The notes under the pieces: generated by a model | What the model was told of the DNA's origin: nothing | Databases searched by the model: none | The model's input: only the letters and a program-made list of their open reading frames with translations | Source: an uncultured bacterium | GTDB taxonomy: Bacteria; Bacteroidota; Ignavibacteria; Kapaibacteriales; UBA2268 | Length of the DNA: 32,224 bases | Assembly: GCA_937875295.1 (NCBI GenBank) | Contig: CALLXS010000122.1 | Span: forward strand, 1-32,224 | Reading direction: 5' to 3' | Position numbers and translations under genes: made by a program | Shown here: in pieces, positions 8,483 to 17,785 of the stretch | Layout: every line of letters starts with the position of its first letter | Numbering within the stretch: position 1 is the first letter of the stretch

Positions 8483-10471
8483 TTATTTTTTTCTAAATAT
8501 TGATTTAATGAAAATATCAATATCTAATGATATTGAATAATTAAGCAAATAATGCTCGTTTAATTTATCAATTAAGGATTGATTAATTAAATTTGAGTTA
8601 GCGATATGCGCTAATCCTAATATACCTGTTTTATAATCTTTATAATTATTAGATGGATAAATACCAATTAATGTATATTTACCTATCAATAAATTATATA
8701 AATTATTAAATATTTCTTTATTTTTTATTAAATAAATTAATATTGAAAATGGTAAAAATAAAGTCAAACCTAATATAGATATTAGGATATCTACTATCCT
8801 TTTATAAAATCTTACACGAAATCGATTATAATTATACGTTGTATTTAAATGATTATCTTTGCTAGCTATTTCATCGATAATGCGAGATGTAATTACATCA
8901 TCATATTCTTTTGCCAAATGAAATCTTACATTTGTATTATTGTATTTAGAAATATAATTTAGAAATTCAATATTAGATATCAAATTATTATTAAAAATAA
9001 TTTCAGTCAAATTATACTGTTTAATTAATTTATCTAAGTAATCAATATTACCAATTGTTCTTAATTTACTATTATTTATTTCGTCAGGTGATAGAGAAAT
9101 ATAACCGATTAAATTAGTATTTTGATTATCAGTAAAATTTGTATTTTCAATGATTTTATCAAAATCTTCAGTATATCCAACTAACACAATGTTTTTATCT
9201 GCTTTATTTCCTTTAATTCTATGATTGAAATTGTATATCATTCTAATAATTGAGCTAGCAATTATACTAAATGTAATTGTCATTAATAGTACTCCTCTGC
9301 TGAAAGCATACTCCTTAAAATAATACGTCAAAGAGGAAAGAACGAAAAATGAAATTAAGTATCCTAAAAATGCTCTTTTAATTGACTTGCTATTCTCAAA
9401 ATATTCTCCAATAGAAATCATTGAAACAAAAATAATAGCAGTCAAAAAGAAGAAAACCTTAGGATATGCATAGCTTGGGAAATTCAAGAAATTATCAAAT
9501 CTAAGATAAGTAGAAATTAGCAAGAAAATGTTAGCTAAAAGTAAATCCAAAACAATAAACAATATATCAACTTTGTATTTCAATAATATTGAAATAAATT
9601 GTCTGATTTTAATTCCTATTTTTAGGATTAGGAAATAAGGAGTGGAATTATTTAAATTTTTCTTTGCAAATATTTCCATTGCTTCATAAAAGTGCTTAAG
9701 GTCATTAATAGAGCTTCGTTTAGTGCTTTCACCTTTATAATGTATGATTGAAGTTGTATGGACGTAAGCCACTTTATAACCCATTTTTTGAGTTCTATAG
9801 CATAAATCTAAATCTTCTCCATACATAAAGAAATCTTCTAAAAATCCATTTAATTTTAATATTACTTCGCGTCTTGCGAACATAAAAGCACCGATTAAAG
9901 CATCAATGTAATAAGTCTCATCTACATTCCTAAAGGTCTGATTATATTGAGCAAATATTTTAGAATTGGGGAATAAATTCTGCAAACCAAATAATTTGCA
10001 AAATGCTACCCAAGGAGTTGGAAATCCTCGTCTGCAAGCTAATTGAAATGTGCCATCAGGATTCAATACTTTGCAACCTGCAATGCCGACTTCTTTATGC
10101 AATTCCATATAGTCATACATTACTTGCATTGTATCTTCTTGAATTATAGTATCAGGGTTAAGTATGAGGATATATTTACCTTTTGCTTCTTTAAAAGCAA
10201 TATTATTAGCTTTACCAAATCCAATATTTTCGGATAATTTGATAAATTTTACATCTGTGAATATAGGCTCTAAGAAATCTATTGAATGATCTGTAGAATT
10301 ATTATCTACGACAATAATTTCTATGGATAATATATCAATAGCTTTATAAATTGAAGTTAGGCATTGATATAAAAATTCTTTTACATTATAATTTACAATT
10401 ACAATGGATATATCTATGTCTGTATTCAAAGTATTGAGGATAATTTGATTAGGGAAAAATGGGTTAATCAA
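8483..10471 (-). CDS. Fusion of GT2 glycosyltransferase with a degenerate polyprenyl-phosphate sugar transferase scaffold
   Basis: A 662-residue two-part protein. Residues 20-260 are a GT2 domain of the rhamnosyltransferase (WbbL-like) type: IVIVNYNVKEFL, VDNNSTDHS, NPD at 105-107 and YGEDLDLCYRTQKMGYKV. Four or more membrane helices follow (about 302-415), then a Rossmann-like domain (about 426-525) as in WbaP/WcaJ-type initiating transferases. Residues 553-662 resemble the catalytic sugar-transferase domain: YKRIVDILISILGLTLFLPF at its start and LLNYSISLDIDIFIKSIF at its end. The middle of that last domain is collapsed. The usual GPVFYKQ, FKFRSM and acidic catalytic segments are absent, and SLVGPRP is replaced by TLIGIYP. 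The phosphoglycosyl transferase half is probably inactive and may serve as an anchor. Confidence 0.75.
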   Translation of the reverse strand: MINPFFPNQIILNTLNTDIDISIVIVNYNVKEFLYQCLTSIYKAIDILSIEIIVVDNNSTDHSIDFLEPIFTDVKFIKLSENIGFGKANNIAFKEAKGKYILILNPDTIIQEDTMQVMYDYMELHKEVGIAGCKVLNPDGTFQLACRRGFPTPWVAFCKLFGLQNLFPNSKIFAQYNQTFRNVDETYYIDALIGAFMFARREVILKLNGFLEDFFMYGEDLDLCYRTQKMGYKVAYVHTTSIIHYKGESTKRSSINDLKHFYEAMEIFAKKNLNNSTPYFLILKIGIKIRQFISILLKYKVDILFIVLDLLLANIFLLISTYLRFDNFLNFPSYAYPKVFFFLTAIIFVSMISIGEYFENSKSIKRAFLGYLISFFVLSSLTYYFKEYAFSRGVLLMTITFSIIASSIIRMIYNFNHRIKGNKADKNIVLVGYTEDFDKIIENTNFTDNQNTNLIGYISLSPDEINNSKLRTIGNIDYLDKLIKQYNLTEIIFNNNLISNIEFLNYISKYNNTNVRFHLAKEYDDVITSRIIDEIASKDNHLNTTYNYNRFRVRFYKRIVDILISILGLTLFLPFSILIYLIKNKEIFNNLYNLLIGKYTLIGIYPSNNYKDYKTGILGLAHIANSNLINQSLIDKLNEHYLLNYSISLDIDIFIKSIFRKK

Positions 10472-10516
10472 TTATTAAATATTGAAAATGATAACGATTA
10501 ACCCTTTAAATTATAT

Positions 10517-11323
10517 TTAACCAAAGATATTAATTATACCTTCACCACCATCGACTTGAATTGTTTGCCCAGTGATCCAATATGTATCTTCGCTCATTAA
10601 TGTAGCAAGAGCTTTTGCAATATCAATCACGTGAGTATTTTCATTAAATGGATTTAAATGCTTTGCAGTTTCGAGCATAGGAGCAATTCCAGGAATTTTT
10701 CTTGCTGCAGGAGTATCTGTCACACCAGCCATTAAAGCATTAACTGTAATGCCAAATGGTGCTAATTCTACAGCTAATTGACGTACGTAAGATTCAAGTG
10801 CTGCTTTTGCTGCAGATACAGCTCCATAATGCTTCCAGACTCTTTCAGAACCTATAGAAGTCATTGTAAAAATTCTTGAATTCTTTACTAATAAATCAGC
10901 TAAGAATAAATCTTGTGTCCAATAAACTAAACTATTAGCCATCACATTTAGAGTCATTTCTATTTGTTTTCTTGTGATCATAGTTTCTGGTTTTTCTTTG
11001 TTAATGAAGTAAGTCATTGAACCGAAAGCTAATGAATGAAGAACAACTTTAAGAAATCCTTTTTTATTTTTAATTTCTTTATCAATTTCAGAAATAACTT
11101 TTTTGCGTAATGTATCATCTGCTGCATTTGTATTAAAGAAAGTAACATCTACTCCAAATTTTTCAATTTCAGATTTGATGCTTTCAGCTCTTTCTTTTCC
11201 GGCACCAGTGTCCATGTGAACGCCAAAAATATTTATTCCTCTTGAAGCTAATTCGAGTGCAACAGCTTCTCCGAACCCACTTGAAACGCCTAATATCAGT
11301 GCGTAATCATTAGTTTTTGCCAT
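10517..11323 (-). CDS. Enoyl-ACP reductase, FabL-like SDR
   Basis: A 268-residue short-chain dehydrogenase/reductase, most like the enoyl-ACP reductases that finish each round of fatty-acid elongation. The cofactor loop is GVSSGFG (12-18). The catalytic pair is Y166 and K173, spaced Tyr-x6-Lys as in FabI/FabL rather than the Tyr-x3-Lys of classical SDRs. The stretch HYGAVSAAKAALESYVRQLAVELAPFGITVNAL and the end TGQTIQVDGGEG resemble Bacillus FabL more than FabI. An AGGAAA-like site precedes the ATG. It diverges from murF, with about 180 bases between the two starts. Another SDR activity remains possible, but the spacing argues for enoyl reduction. Confidence 0.8.
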   Translation of the reverse strand: MAKTNDYALILGVSSGFGEAVALELASRGINIFGVHMDTGAGKERAESIKSEIEKFGVDVTFFNTNAADDTLRKKVISEIDKEIKNKKGFLKVVLHSLAFGSMTYFINKEKPETMITRKQIEMTLNVMANSLVYWTQDLFLADLLVKNSRIFTMTSIGSERVWKHYGAVSAAKAALESYVRQLAVELAPFGITVNALMAGVTDTPAARKIPGIAPMLETAKHLNPFNENTHVIDIAKALATLMSEDTYWITGQTIQVDGGEGIINIFG

Positions 11324-11505
11324 TTTATATTTTCCTATTATTTAGAGTTATCTATTAAATTTAAATTAACAAACAGCAAAATTAAAAAAAAATAACTATA
11401 TTTTAAAATTTGGTAGAGATTTAAATAAAATATAGTAATAATATAAATCAATTTTAGTAATTTTATATTCTTATAAATCTGTATTTATAGCCATAGGAAA
11501 ACCAA

Positions 11506-12936
11506 ATGCTTCAAAATAAAGCGATTTTTGATTTTTACATCTTAAAATATATTTTTAATAAAAATGAAATGTTAAATTTCAGTGATGATTTTTATTCTAC
11601 TGGAGTTAGTATTGATACTCGTAATATTGAAAAAGACAATTTATTTGTAGCACTCATTGGTGAAAAACAAGATGCTCATAATAGAGTAATTGAAGCATTT
11701 GAAAAAGGTGCATCAGCTGTAGTCATTAATAAAAATTGGTATGAATTAAATAAAGAACTCTTACAGAATAAAAAAATAATCATTGTAGAAAATACCTTAA
11801 CTGCTTTAGGTCAGCTTGCAAAAGAATATAGAAGAAGATTTAATATTCCTATGGTTGCAATTGGAGGAGCTAATGGTAAAACTACTACAAAAGAAATAAT
11901 TGGATATTTGCTTAGTAAAAAATATAAAGTACTTAAAACATTTGAAAACTTCAATAATCAATTAGGACTTCCTCTAATGATTTTTCAATTAGATGATACA
12001 ATTGATATTGCAATTTTTGAAATAGGAACTAGCGAACCAGGAGAAATTGATATTTTATCAAATATTTTGCAACCTACAGCTGGTCTAATTACAAATATAG
12101 GAAAAGAACATTTAGAAAAATTAATTGACTTAGATGGCGTAGAATTAGAAGAAACTGCTTTGTATGGATATTTGACCAAAAATGAAGGTGTAGCATTTGT
12201 AAATATAGATGATGAACGATTATCTAATTATATAAAAATTTTACCTGAAGTATTTACTTATGGTCAAGATTCTAACTGCACATTGAATTATTCAATTGAC
12301 TTAGATAATGAATTAAATTCTAAAATAACTTTTAAATATAATAATGAGATAGAAGTTGCCAATCTTAAGTTAAAAGGTATTTCTAATGCTTTAAATGCTG
12401 TTGCTGCTACTGCTGTCTCTCTTTTTTATAATATTTCTTTAAAAGAAATTGTCAATTATTTAAGTACATTCGAAAACACTGGCAGTTTCTCACATAGTTA
12501 TGGTAGAATGTCTGTAGAGAAAATTAGTAAAGTTACTTTAATTAATGATACATATAATGCTAATCCTGATTCAATGCTTTCAGCTTTTAAAAATGTAGAT
12601 TTAATAAACAGCAGAGCAACAAAAATTGCAATTTTAGCTGATATGAAAGAATTAGGTGTATCATCTATAGATGAACATATCAATGTTTTAAAAAATGCTA
12701 ATGAAGTATTTGATAAAATCTTAATTTATGGCTCTGAATTTGAAAAAGCAATTTCTTTAACTGATTTATTAAAAAAAGAAAAATTCTATTTTTGTGAGAA
12801 TCAAGAATCAATTATTGCTTATATTAAAAATAATTTAAAATTGAATGAGGATTCTTCAATAATCCTTGTAAAAGGATCACGATCTATGAAAATGGAAAAT
12901 ATCGTTGAATTTATTAAATCTGAAATTAATAATTAA
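11506..12936 (+). CDS. murF: UDP-MurNAc-tripeptide:D-alanyl-D-alanine ligase MurF
   Basis: The last cytosolic peptidoglycan-precursor ligase: it adds D-Ala-D-Ala to UDP-MurNAc-tripeptide using ATP. At 476 residues it has the normal length. The N-terminal substrate domain has GVSIDTRNIEKDNLFVALIGEKQDAHN (about 33-59). The central ATPase has the Mur P-loop GGANGKTTTKE (120-130), FNNQLGLPL and the ITNIGKEHLE region. The C-terminal domain carries INDTYNANPDSMLSAF and ILADMKELG, both typical of MurF. An AGGAAA site lies upstream of the ATG. It is followed 18 bases later by mraY, the usual dcw order, but murE and murD are not adjacent. It implies a bacterial host with a peptidoglycan wall. Confidence 0.95.
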   Translation: MLQNKAIFDFYILKYIFNKNEMLNFSDDFYSTGVSIDTRNIEKDNLFVALIGEKQDAHNRVIEAFEKGASAVVINKNWYELNKELLQNKKIIIVENTLTALGQLAKEYRRRFNIPMVAIGGANGKTTTKEIIGYLLSKKYKVLKTFENFNNQLGLPLMIFQLDDTIDIAIFEIGTSEPGEIDILSNILQPTAGLITNIGKEHLEKLIDLDGVELEETALYGYLTKNEGVAFVNIDDERLSNYIKILPEVFTYGQDSNCTLNYSIDLDNELNSKITFKYNNEIEVANLKLKGISNALNAVAATAVSLFYNISLKEIVNYLSTFENTGSFSHSYGRMSVEKISKVTLINDTYNANPDSMLSAFKNVDLINSRATKIAILADMKELGVSSIDEHINVLKNANEVFDKILIYGSEFEKAISLTDLLKKEKFYFCENQESIIAYIKNNLKLNEDSSIILVKGSRSMKMENIVEFIKSEINN

Positions 12937-12954
12937 AAAAAATAAAGTATAAAA

Positions 12955-14085
12955 ATGTTATATTTATTGTTTGAATGGTTAAAATCTTTTTCTGATTTCC
13001 CTGGTCAAGGTTTATTCCAATATCTGTCTGTAAGAGCTGTTGGAGCAGCGATAACTGCACTACTTATGAGTGTGGTAATTGGTCCGAAAATTATAAGATA
13101 TTTGAAAGATAAACAAATCGGTGAGCAAGCCAAATTAGAATTAACTGGCGTTGGACTTCATCAAGGTAAAACAGGAACTCCTACAATGGGTGGCTTAATT
13201 GTTTTGATCTCTTTTCTAGTTCCTACGCTTTTATGGGCTGACATTAGTAATATATATTTGATTTTAATCACTATTGTTACTGTTTTATTGGGAATTGTTG
13301 GTTTTTTAGATGATTATTTAAAGGTTATTAAAAAGAAGAAAAAAGGATTAGTTGGAAAATATAAAATAGTTGGACAAGTACTAGCAGGGATTATTTTAGG
13401 TGGAGTGATTTATTATTGTCCTGATTTATTTTTCAATAAATTTGATCAGATAAATACATTAACAACTATTCCATTCACAAAGAATTTTAATCTAGATTTT
13501 GGGATTTTGTATATTCCGGTAGTTATATTTGTTTTGACTGCTACAAGCAATGCAGTTAATTTAACTGATGGACTTGATGGATTAGCAATAGGAACAGTTG
13601 GTATTGCAGTTTTTGCACTAGCTTTAATCAGTTATTTCTCAGGAAATACAATTTTTGCTCAATATTTGAATATAATGTACTTACCTGGATCTGGTGAATT
13701 AAGTGTATTTTCTGCTGCAATATTAGGAGCAGCTCTTGGATTTTTATGGTTTAATACATATCCTGCACAGATTTTTATGGGTGATACCGGTTCGTTAGCA
13801 TTAGGAGGTGCTATTGGGGGTTTGTGCATATTACTAAAAAAAGAATTGTTATTAGTAATTTTAGGTGGAATATTCTTTGCTGAAACTTTATCTGTCATAA
13901 TCCAGGTCTCATATTTTAAATATACTAAAAAGAAATATGGAGAAGGCAAGCGATTATTTAAAATAGCACCATTACATCACCACTTTGAGAAAATTGGTTG
14001 GCACGAATCAAAAATTGTAATAAGATTTTATATAATTGCTGTAATTTTAGCTTTATTAACTATGGCTTCATTTAAGGTGAGATAA
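12955..14085 (+). CDS. mraY: Phospho-MurNAc-pentapeptide transferase MraY
   Basis: The membrane enzyme that transfers phospho-MurNAc-pentapeptide to undecaprenyl phosphate, making lipid I. The 376-residue polytopic protein shows family motifs in order: GKTGTPTMGGL (about 70-80), GFLDDYLKV (about 116-124, the Mg-binding aspartates), NAVNLTDGLDGLA (about 200-212), FNTYPAQIFMGDTGSLALG (about 265-283) and APLHHHFEKIGW near the C-terminus. The stop codon shares its last base with the next start (TAATG), so translation of the ArsC-like gene is probably coupled. It follows murF in the usual order, but the following murD of a standard dcw cluster is missing here. Confidence 0.96.
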   Translation: MLYLLFEWLKSFSDFPGQGLFQYLSVRAVGAAITALLMSVVIGPKIIRYLKDKQIGEQAKLELTGVGLHQGKTGTPTMGGLIVLISFLVPTLLWADISNIYLILITIVTVLLGIVGFLDDYLKVIKKKKKGLVGKYKIVGQVLAGIILGGVIYYCPDLFFNKFDQINTLTTIPFTKNFNLDFGILYIPVVIFVLTATSNAVNLTDGLDGLAIGTVGIAVFALALISYFSGNTIFAQYLNIMYLPGSGELSVFSAAILGAALGFLWFNTYPAQIFMGDTGSLALGGAIGGLCILLKKELLLVILGGIFFAETLSVIIQVSYFKYTKKKYGEGKRLFKIAPLHHHFEKIGWHESKIVIRFYIIAVILALLTMASFKVR

Positions 14086-14438
14086 TGGCATCTACTATCC
14101 AAATATTTGGCACAAAAAAATGTAAAGATACTCAAAAAGCAATTCGATATTTTAAAGAAAGAAATGTAAAAACTCAGTTTATTGATTTAAATGAAAAAGG
14201 ATTAAGTAAAGGTGAATTAGAAAGTATTCTTAAAAATATTTCACTAGAAAATTTGCTTGATACTGAAGGAAAACAATTCAAAAAAAGAAATTTAGCATAC
14301 ATAACTTATAATCTCGAAGATGAATTATTAAACGATCCATTATTGCTAAAAACTCCTATTACTCGATTTGGAAGATTTGCTGAATTAGGTATAAATCCCA
14401 CAGCTTGGAAAAAGTGGATAGAAAGTAGCAATAATTAA
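14085..14438 (+). CDS. ArsC/Spx-family thioredoxin-fold protein
   Basis: A 117-residue member of the arsenate-reductase-like family, which includes glutaredoxin-dependent ArsC and the regulators Spx and MgsR. The N-terminal loop FGTKKCKDTQKAIRYF holds a single cysteine (C13) with no CxxC pair. The conserved downstream segment is NDPLLLKTPITRFGRFAELG, whose T-P-I-x-R fits the anion-binding arginine of the family. Cell-wall neighbours and the TAATG overlap with mraY give no support for arsenic resistance; no ars genes are nearby. A redox or unknown role is as likely as arsenate reduction. It ends just before a strong two-way terminator. Confidence 0.8.
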   Translation: MASTIQIFGTKKCKDTQKAIRYFKERNVKTQFIDLNEKGLSKGELESILKNISLENLLDTEGKQFKKRNLAYITYNLEDELLNDPLLLKTPITRFGRFAELGINPTAWKKWIESSNN

Positions 14439-14440
14439 TT

Positions 14441-14476
14441 AAAAAAACTAAAAGCCCTAATATGGGCTTTTAGTTT
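14441..14476. terminator. Two-way intrinsic terminator
   Basis: An 11-base perfect stem (ACTAAAAGCCC at 14447-14457 with GGGCTTTTAGT at 14464-14474) and a 6-base loop lie between convergent genes. An A-run at 14441-14447 on the left, and Ts within and after the right arm, make it usable in both directions: for the murF-mraY-ArsC-like operon and for the FKBP gene. Confidence 0.85.
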
Positions 14477-14501
14477 GTAATATCGAAATGATTATTTATT
14501 G

Positions 14502-14930
14502 TTATAATATTTCTACTAATTTAATCTCAAATATTAAATCTTTGCCTGATAATGGGTGATTTGCATCAAGAGTAACTATATTCTCATCGAATTTTTTAAT
14601 ATATGCTAATAATTCCTCTCCTTCTGGATTAGATAACACTATTTCACTTCCAGTATGCAATTCAATTTCCTTTGGAAAGCTTGAAGTAGGTAGATCAAAA
14701 ATTAAGTTTTCATCAATTTCACCATATCCTTTTTCTTTTGGGATTTGAACTGTTTTATTATCATTTACTTTTAACCCCAAAACAGCTTCGTCGAAGCCCT
14801 CGATTACTTGATTTTCTCCAACAGTAAATTTTAGTGGATCTTTTCCATTAGAATCATCGAATATAGTTCCATCAAGTAATTTACCAACATAATGAACTAA
14901 TACTGTATTACCTTTTTCAACTGTTTTCAT
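14502..14930 (-). CDS. FKBP-type peptidyl-prolyl isomerase, SlyD-like
   Basis: A 142-residue prolyl cis-trans isomerase and chaperone of the SlyD/SlpA type. It starts directly with the FKBP strand (VLVHYVGKLLDGTIFDDS, about 10-27), continues with VIEGFDEAVLGLK and the ERGYGE-like segment EKGYGEIDE, then the insert-in-flap domain (about 70-120). It ends with DANHPLSGKDLIFEIKLVEI, the SlyD-type close (NHPLAGK in relatives). There is no signal peptide and no His-rich tail, so it is probably cytosolic and lacks the metal-binding tail of E. coli SlyD. It is convergent with the ArsC-like gene across the terminator and diverges from the outer-membrane protein gene. Confidence 0.92.
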   Translation of the reverse strand: MKTVEKGNTVLVHYVGKLLDGTIFDDSNGKDPLKFTVGENQVIEGFDEAVLGLKVNDNKTVQIPKEKGYGEIDENLIFDLPTSSFPKEIELHTGSEIVLSNPEGEELLAYIKKFDENIVTLDANHPLSGKDLIFEIKLVEIL

Positions 14931-15097
14931 TTATTGCTCTTTCTTTTTATATATAAAAATTATTTTAAAATTAATTAATAATTGGAATTATCTTATCTAT
15001 AATATTATTAATATTATCCAAAATTTCCTTAAATTTGATTACTTTTAATATTCAAAATGTATTAAATATTACTTTCAGAAATTTAGATTACTTTTTA

Positions 15098-17005
15098 ATG
15101 TACAAAGATAAAAATAAAATTATAATATATTTTAATTTTTTAATATTTTTATTCAATTTAAATCTTTATTCTAATCAAGATTCTACTAAAATTGATTCTT
15201 CAGGTTATTCTGTTCCACCACTTAAATCACATGGACTTATTTCGCTAAATAGTACAAATCAACGCTTAATAAACAAAAGAAATATTTCTTGGGAAAACTA
15301 TTTTAATTTATCAGATATTATTAAAATGAGATTTCCTATATATAATTTAGATTTAGGTCAATATGGAGAAATCGAGCATTTATCGCTATTCGGAAGTAAA
15401 AATAGAAGCAATTCAATTGCTTATAATGGAATTCAATTATCAAATCCTTATTTGTTAGCTCCTTATAATATTAACAACTTTTCGCCTGAGTTTTTTGAAA
15501 ATATTGAAATATATACTGGTTCAGACGCAATTATTTTAGGAAATAATTCTTCAGGTATGCTCATAAATATGCAAGAAATTATTTATAATTCTCGAGAACC
15601 GTATACTAAAATATTTTATAATCAAGCTGGTGGGGAGTATATTTCAGGAGATTTTGTATTCGCTAAAAACATTTCTGAGAGAATGAATTTATTTCTAGGT
15701 CTCAGATCTCAAACTGCTGATAATCAATTTGCAAATAATAAATTTGAATTTTGGAATCTGAGAGCTGGGCTTAGATTTAATATTGATTCTATTACAAGTT
15801 TATCATTAGTTGAAAATTTTACTAATCATAAACTCGAAAGAAATGGAGGAGTAAGTAATTCAATTACAGGTGATGTTTTTGATAATATTACATCATTCCC
15901 CAAATTATTAGCTACTTCTGAAAATGAATTTTTACATCATTTAAATCTTACATTTTCAAGAGAATATGAGCAAAACAAGAAAATATTCACTAATATTTTC
16001 TTTTCCCATAGTTTAAATGAGAATAATTTAGATTCAATAATTGATTATCCAAATAGTACGATTGATAATAATTTCTCTCATTGGCATACAGGAGTATTAG
16101 CAGGAATTAGCTCATTTATTGGATTTTTGGGATATGATGCCGGAGTTGAATTTAAATATTCGCATTATGATAATTCAAATTTCTTTAAAAGTTTAAATAC
16201 TATAAATTCATCAATATATGGACGTGGAATTTTAAATTTTACGGAAAATATTGTATTAAGTGGTGGAGCTAGATTTACTTATTATAATAATAAATTATAT
16301 AAAAATTATGGTTCTAGCTTAAATCTAAAAAAACTATTAAATAGTAGATTTGATTTTTCATATTCTGAAAATTTACCAGGATTTAATTTTAATAATGAAT
16401 TAAAAGAAACTAATATATTAGCATTTTACTCTTTAAAAAAGTCAATTGGAAATTTATTTTTTGCAGGAAATATTTTTTATAGAAAAATCAATAATTCATT
16501 AATATATTCATCAATTTTAGAAAATAATTCTGAATTATTTGATTTAAACTATAACAATATTTCAATTAATGGATTATCGTTACACATTACATATCAATTA
16601 TTTACTGGATTTAATATTACCTTGTGGAATATTTATCAACAGAGTTATGTAAATAGTAATATTAATAATGATTTACCTAAATTTAATAGTGGTTTTGACG
16701 TTAATTATTCAAGAAAAGTGGGAAGATCAGAATTTATTGCCGGCATTGATGGTAGCTTTTTTACAAAACATAATTCTTTTGGATTTTCTCCAATTCCATT
16801 AATTAATAATTATTATCAAACGCAAATAGAGAATAAAACTTCATACGATGGCATTAATGCTTATTTTATTGTCAGGTTTGGTCAATCAGCTTTTGTAAAA
16901 TTAACAGCAGATAATTTATTAAATTCTAATTTTTATTACGTAAATTTGTATCCAATACCCGGAAGAAATTTTAAAATAAGTTTATTCTGGGAGTTTTTTG
17001 ATTAA
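15098..17005 (+). CDS. TonB-dependent-receptor-like outer-membrane protein
   Basis: An outer-membrane beta-barrel protein with a plug domain. The frame is open from a TTG at 15035, but the ATG at 15098 directly precedes a signal peptide (KNKIIIYFNFLIFLFNLNLYS), so I place the start there (635 residues). The plug region lies about 60-160 residues in and holds LSLFGSKNRSNSIAYNGIQLSNPY, a diverged version of the receptor-plug strand, and NIEIYTGSDAIILGNNSSGMLINM. The rest is long alternating strands rich in N, S, F and Y, as in barrels. The C-terminus is NFKISLFWEFFD, not ending in the usual aromatic residue. No TonB box is clear and the ligand is unknown. It precedes the comM gene by 43 bases on the same strand. 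Confidence 0.72.
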   Translation: MYKDKNKIIIYFNFLIFLFNLNLYSNQDSTKIDSSGYSVPPLKSHGLISLNSTNQRLINKRNISWENYFNLSDIIKMRFPIYNLDLGQYGEIEHLSLFGSKNRSNSIAYNGIQLSNPYLLAPYNINNFSPEFFENIEIYTGSDAIILGNNSSGMLINMQEIIYNSREPYTKIFYNQAGGEYISGDFVFAKNISERMNLFLGLRSQTADNQFANNKFEFWNLRAGLRFNIDSITSLSLVENFTNHKLERNGGVSNSITGDVFDNITSFPKLLATSENEFLHHLNLTFSREYEQNKKIFTNIFFSHSLNENNLDSIIDYPNSTIDNNFSHWHTGVLAGISSFIGFLGYDAGVEFKYSHYDNSNFFKSLNTINSSIYGRGILNFTENIVLSGGARFTYYNNKLYKNYGSSLNLKKLLNSRFDFSYSENLPGFNFNNELKETNILAFYSLKKSIGNLFFAGNIFYRKINNSLIYSSILENNSELFDLNYNNISINGLSLHITYQLFTGFNITLWNIYQQSYVNSNINNDLPKFNSGFDVNYSRKVGRSEFIAGIDGSFFTKHNSFGFSPIPLINNYYQTQIENKTSYDGINAYFIVRFGQSAFVKLTADNLLNSNFYYVNLYPIPGRNFKISLFWEFFD

Positions 17006-17048
17006 TTTCTTCTTATTTCATTTCTAATCAATATTATTAAACAATATA

Positions 17049-17753
17049 ATGTACTCCAAAGTAATTTCAGCAGCAGTTTTCGGTATTAATGCATTTCTAG
17101 TGGAAATTGAAACACATTTAGATAACGCTCTTCCGAGTTTTACAATTGTGGGATTACCAGATTCTGCTGTAAAAGAATCTCGCGAGAGAGTAGCAGCAGC
17201 TATAAAAAATTCAAATTTCATATATCCTTCAAAAAAAATCACTGTTAATTTGGCACCTGCCGATACACGAAAAGAAGGTAGTGCTTTTGATTTACCAATA
17301 GCATTGGGAATAATTAGTTCTATTGGGTTAATCTCATCAGAAGTTTTTACTGATAAAATTATTTTAGGAGAATTATCTTTAGATGGCACTCTAAGACCGA
17401 TTCATGGTTCGTTATCAATTGCATTAGAAGCAGCTAAATTAAAATATAAAGAAATTTTATTACCTAGTGAAAATGCAGAAGAAGCAGCACTTGTAAATGA
17501 TATTACGGTAATTCCAATCGAATCGCTCACTCAAGCTGTAGAATATTTATTGGGTAATGAAAAAATTGAAAGAAAAATTGTAGATTTAGATAAAATATTT
17601 GAAGAAGGATTAAATCAAAATATTCTAAATTTATCTGATGTAAAAGGACAAGCTCAAGTAAAAAGAGCTATGGAAGTAGCAGCTGCTGGAGGGCATAATA
17701 TTTTAATGATTGGTCCTCCGGGCAGTGGTAAAACAATGCTAATGAATGAATAA
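17049..17753 (+). CDS. ComM/YifB-type Mg-chelatase-like ATPase, 3'-truncated
   Basis: The N-terminal 40-45% of a YifB/ComM family AAA+ protein. In Vibrio and Acinetobacter, ComM is a helicase that helps branch migration during natural transformation; full proteins have about 500 residues. Present here are the Lon-like ChlI N-domain (VISAAVFGINAFLVEIETHL, LPSFTIVGLPDSAVKESRERV, VNLAPADTRKEGSAFDLPIALG) and the start of the ATPase (DVKGQAQVKRAMEVAAAGGHN). Walker A is GPPGSGKT at 222-229. After KTML the protein should continue AKRLP; instead it reads MNE and stops. The frame is intact until about 17742, so the break is sharp, not gradual decay. Walker B, sensor and zinc segments are missing and the product cannot be a working ATPase. 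Confidence 0.9.
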   Translation: MYSKVISAAVFGINAFLVEIETHLDNALPSFTIVGLPDSAVKESRERVAAAIKNSNFIYPSKKITVNLAPADTRKEGSAFDLPIALGIISSIGLISSEVFTDKIILGELSLDGTLRPIHGSLSIALEAAKLKYKEILLPSENAEEAALVNDITVIPIESLTQAVEYLLGNEKIERKIVDLDKIFEEGLNQNILNLSDVKGQAQVKRAMEVAAAGGHNILMIGPPGSGKTMLMNE

Positions 17754-17785
17754 ACTTCATAATCTCTTTATAATTAATTATTTAG

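Noticed and set aside
11324..11505. A Bacteroidota-type promoter (TAnnTTTG) between the reductase gene and murF
   Set aside because: The best candidate near TTTTAAAATTTGG has the wrong spacing by one base; the region surely holds promoters but I cannot place them.
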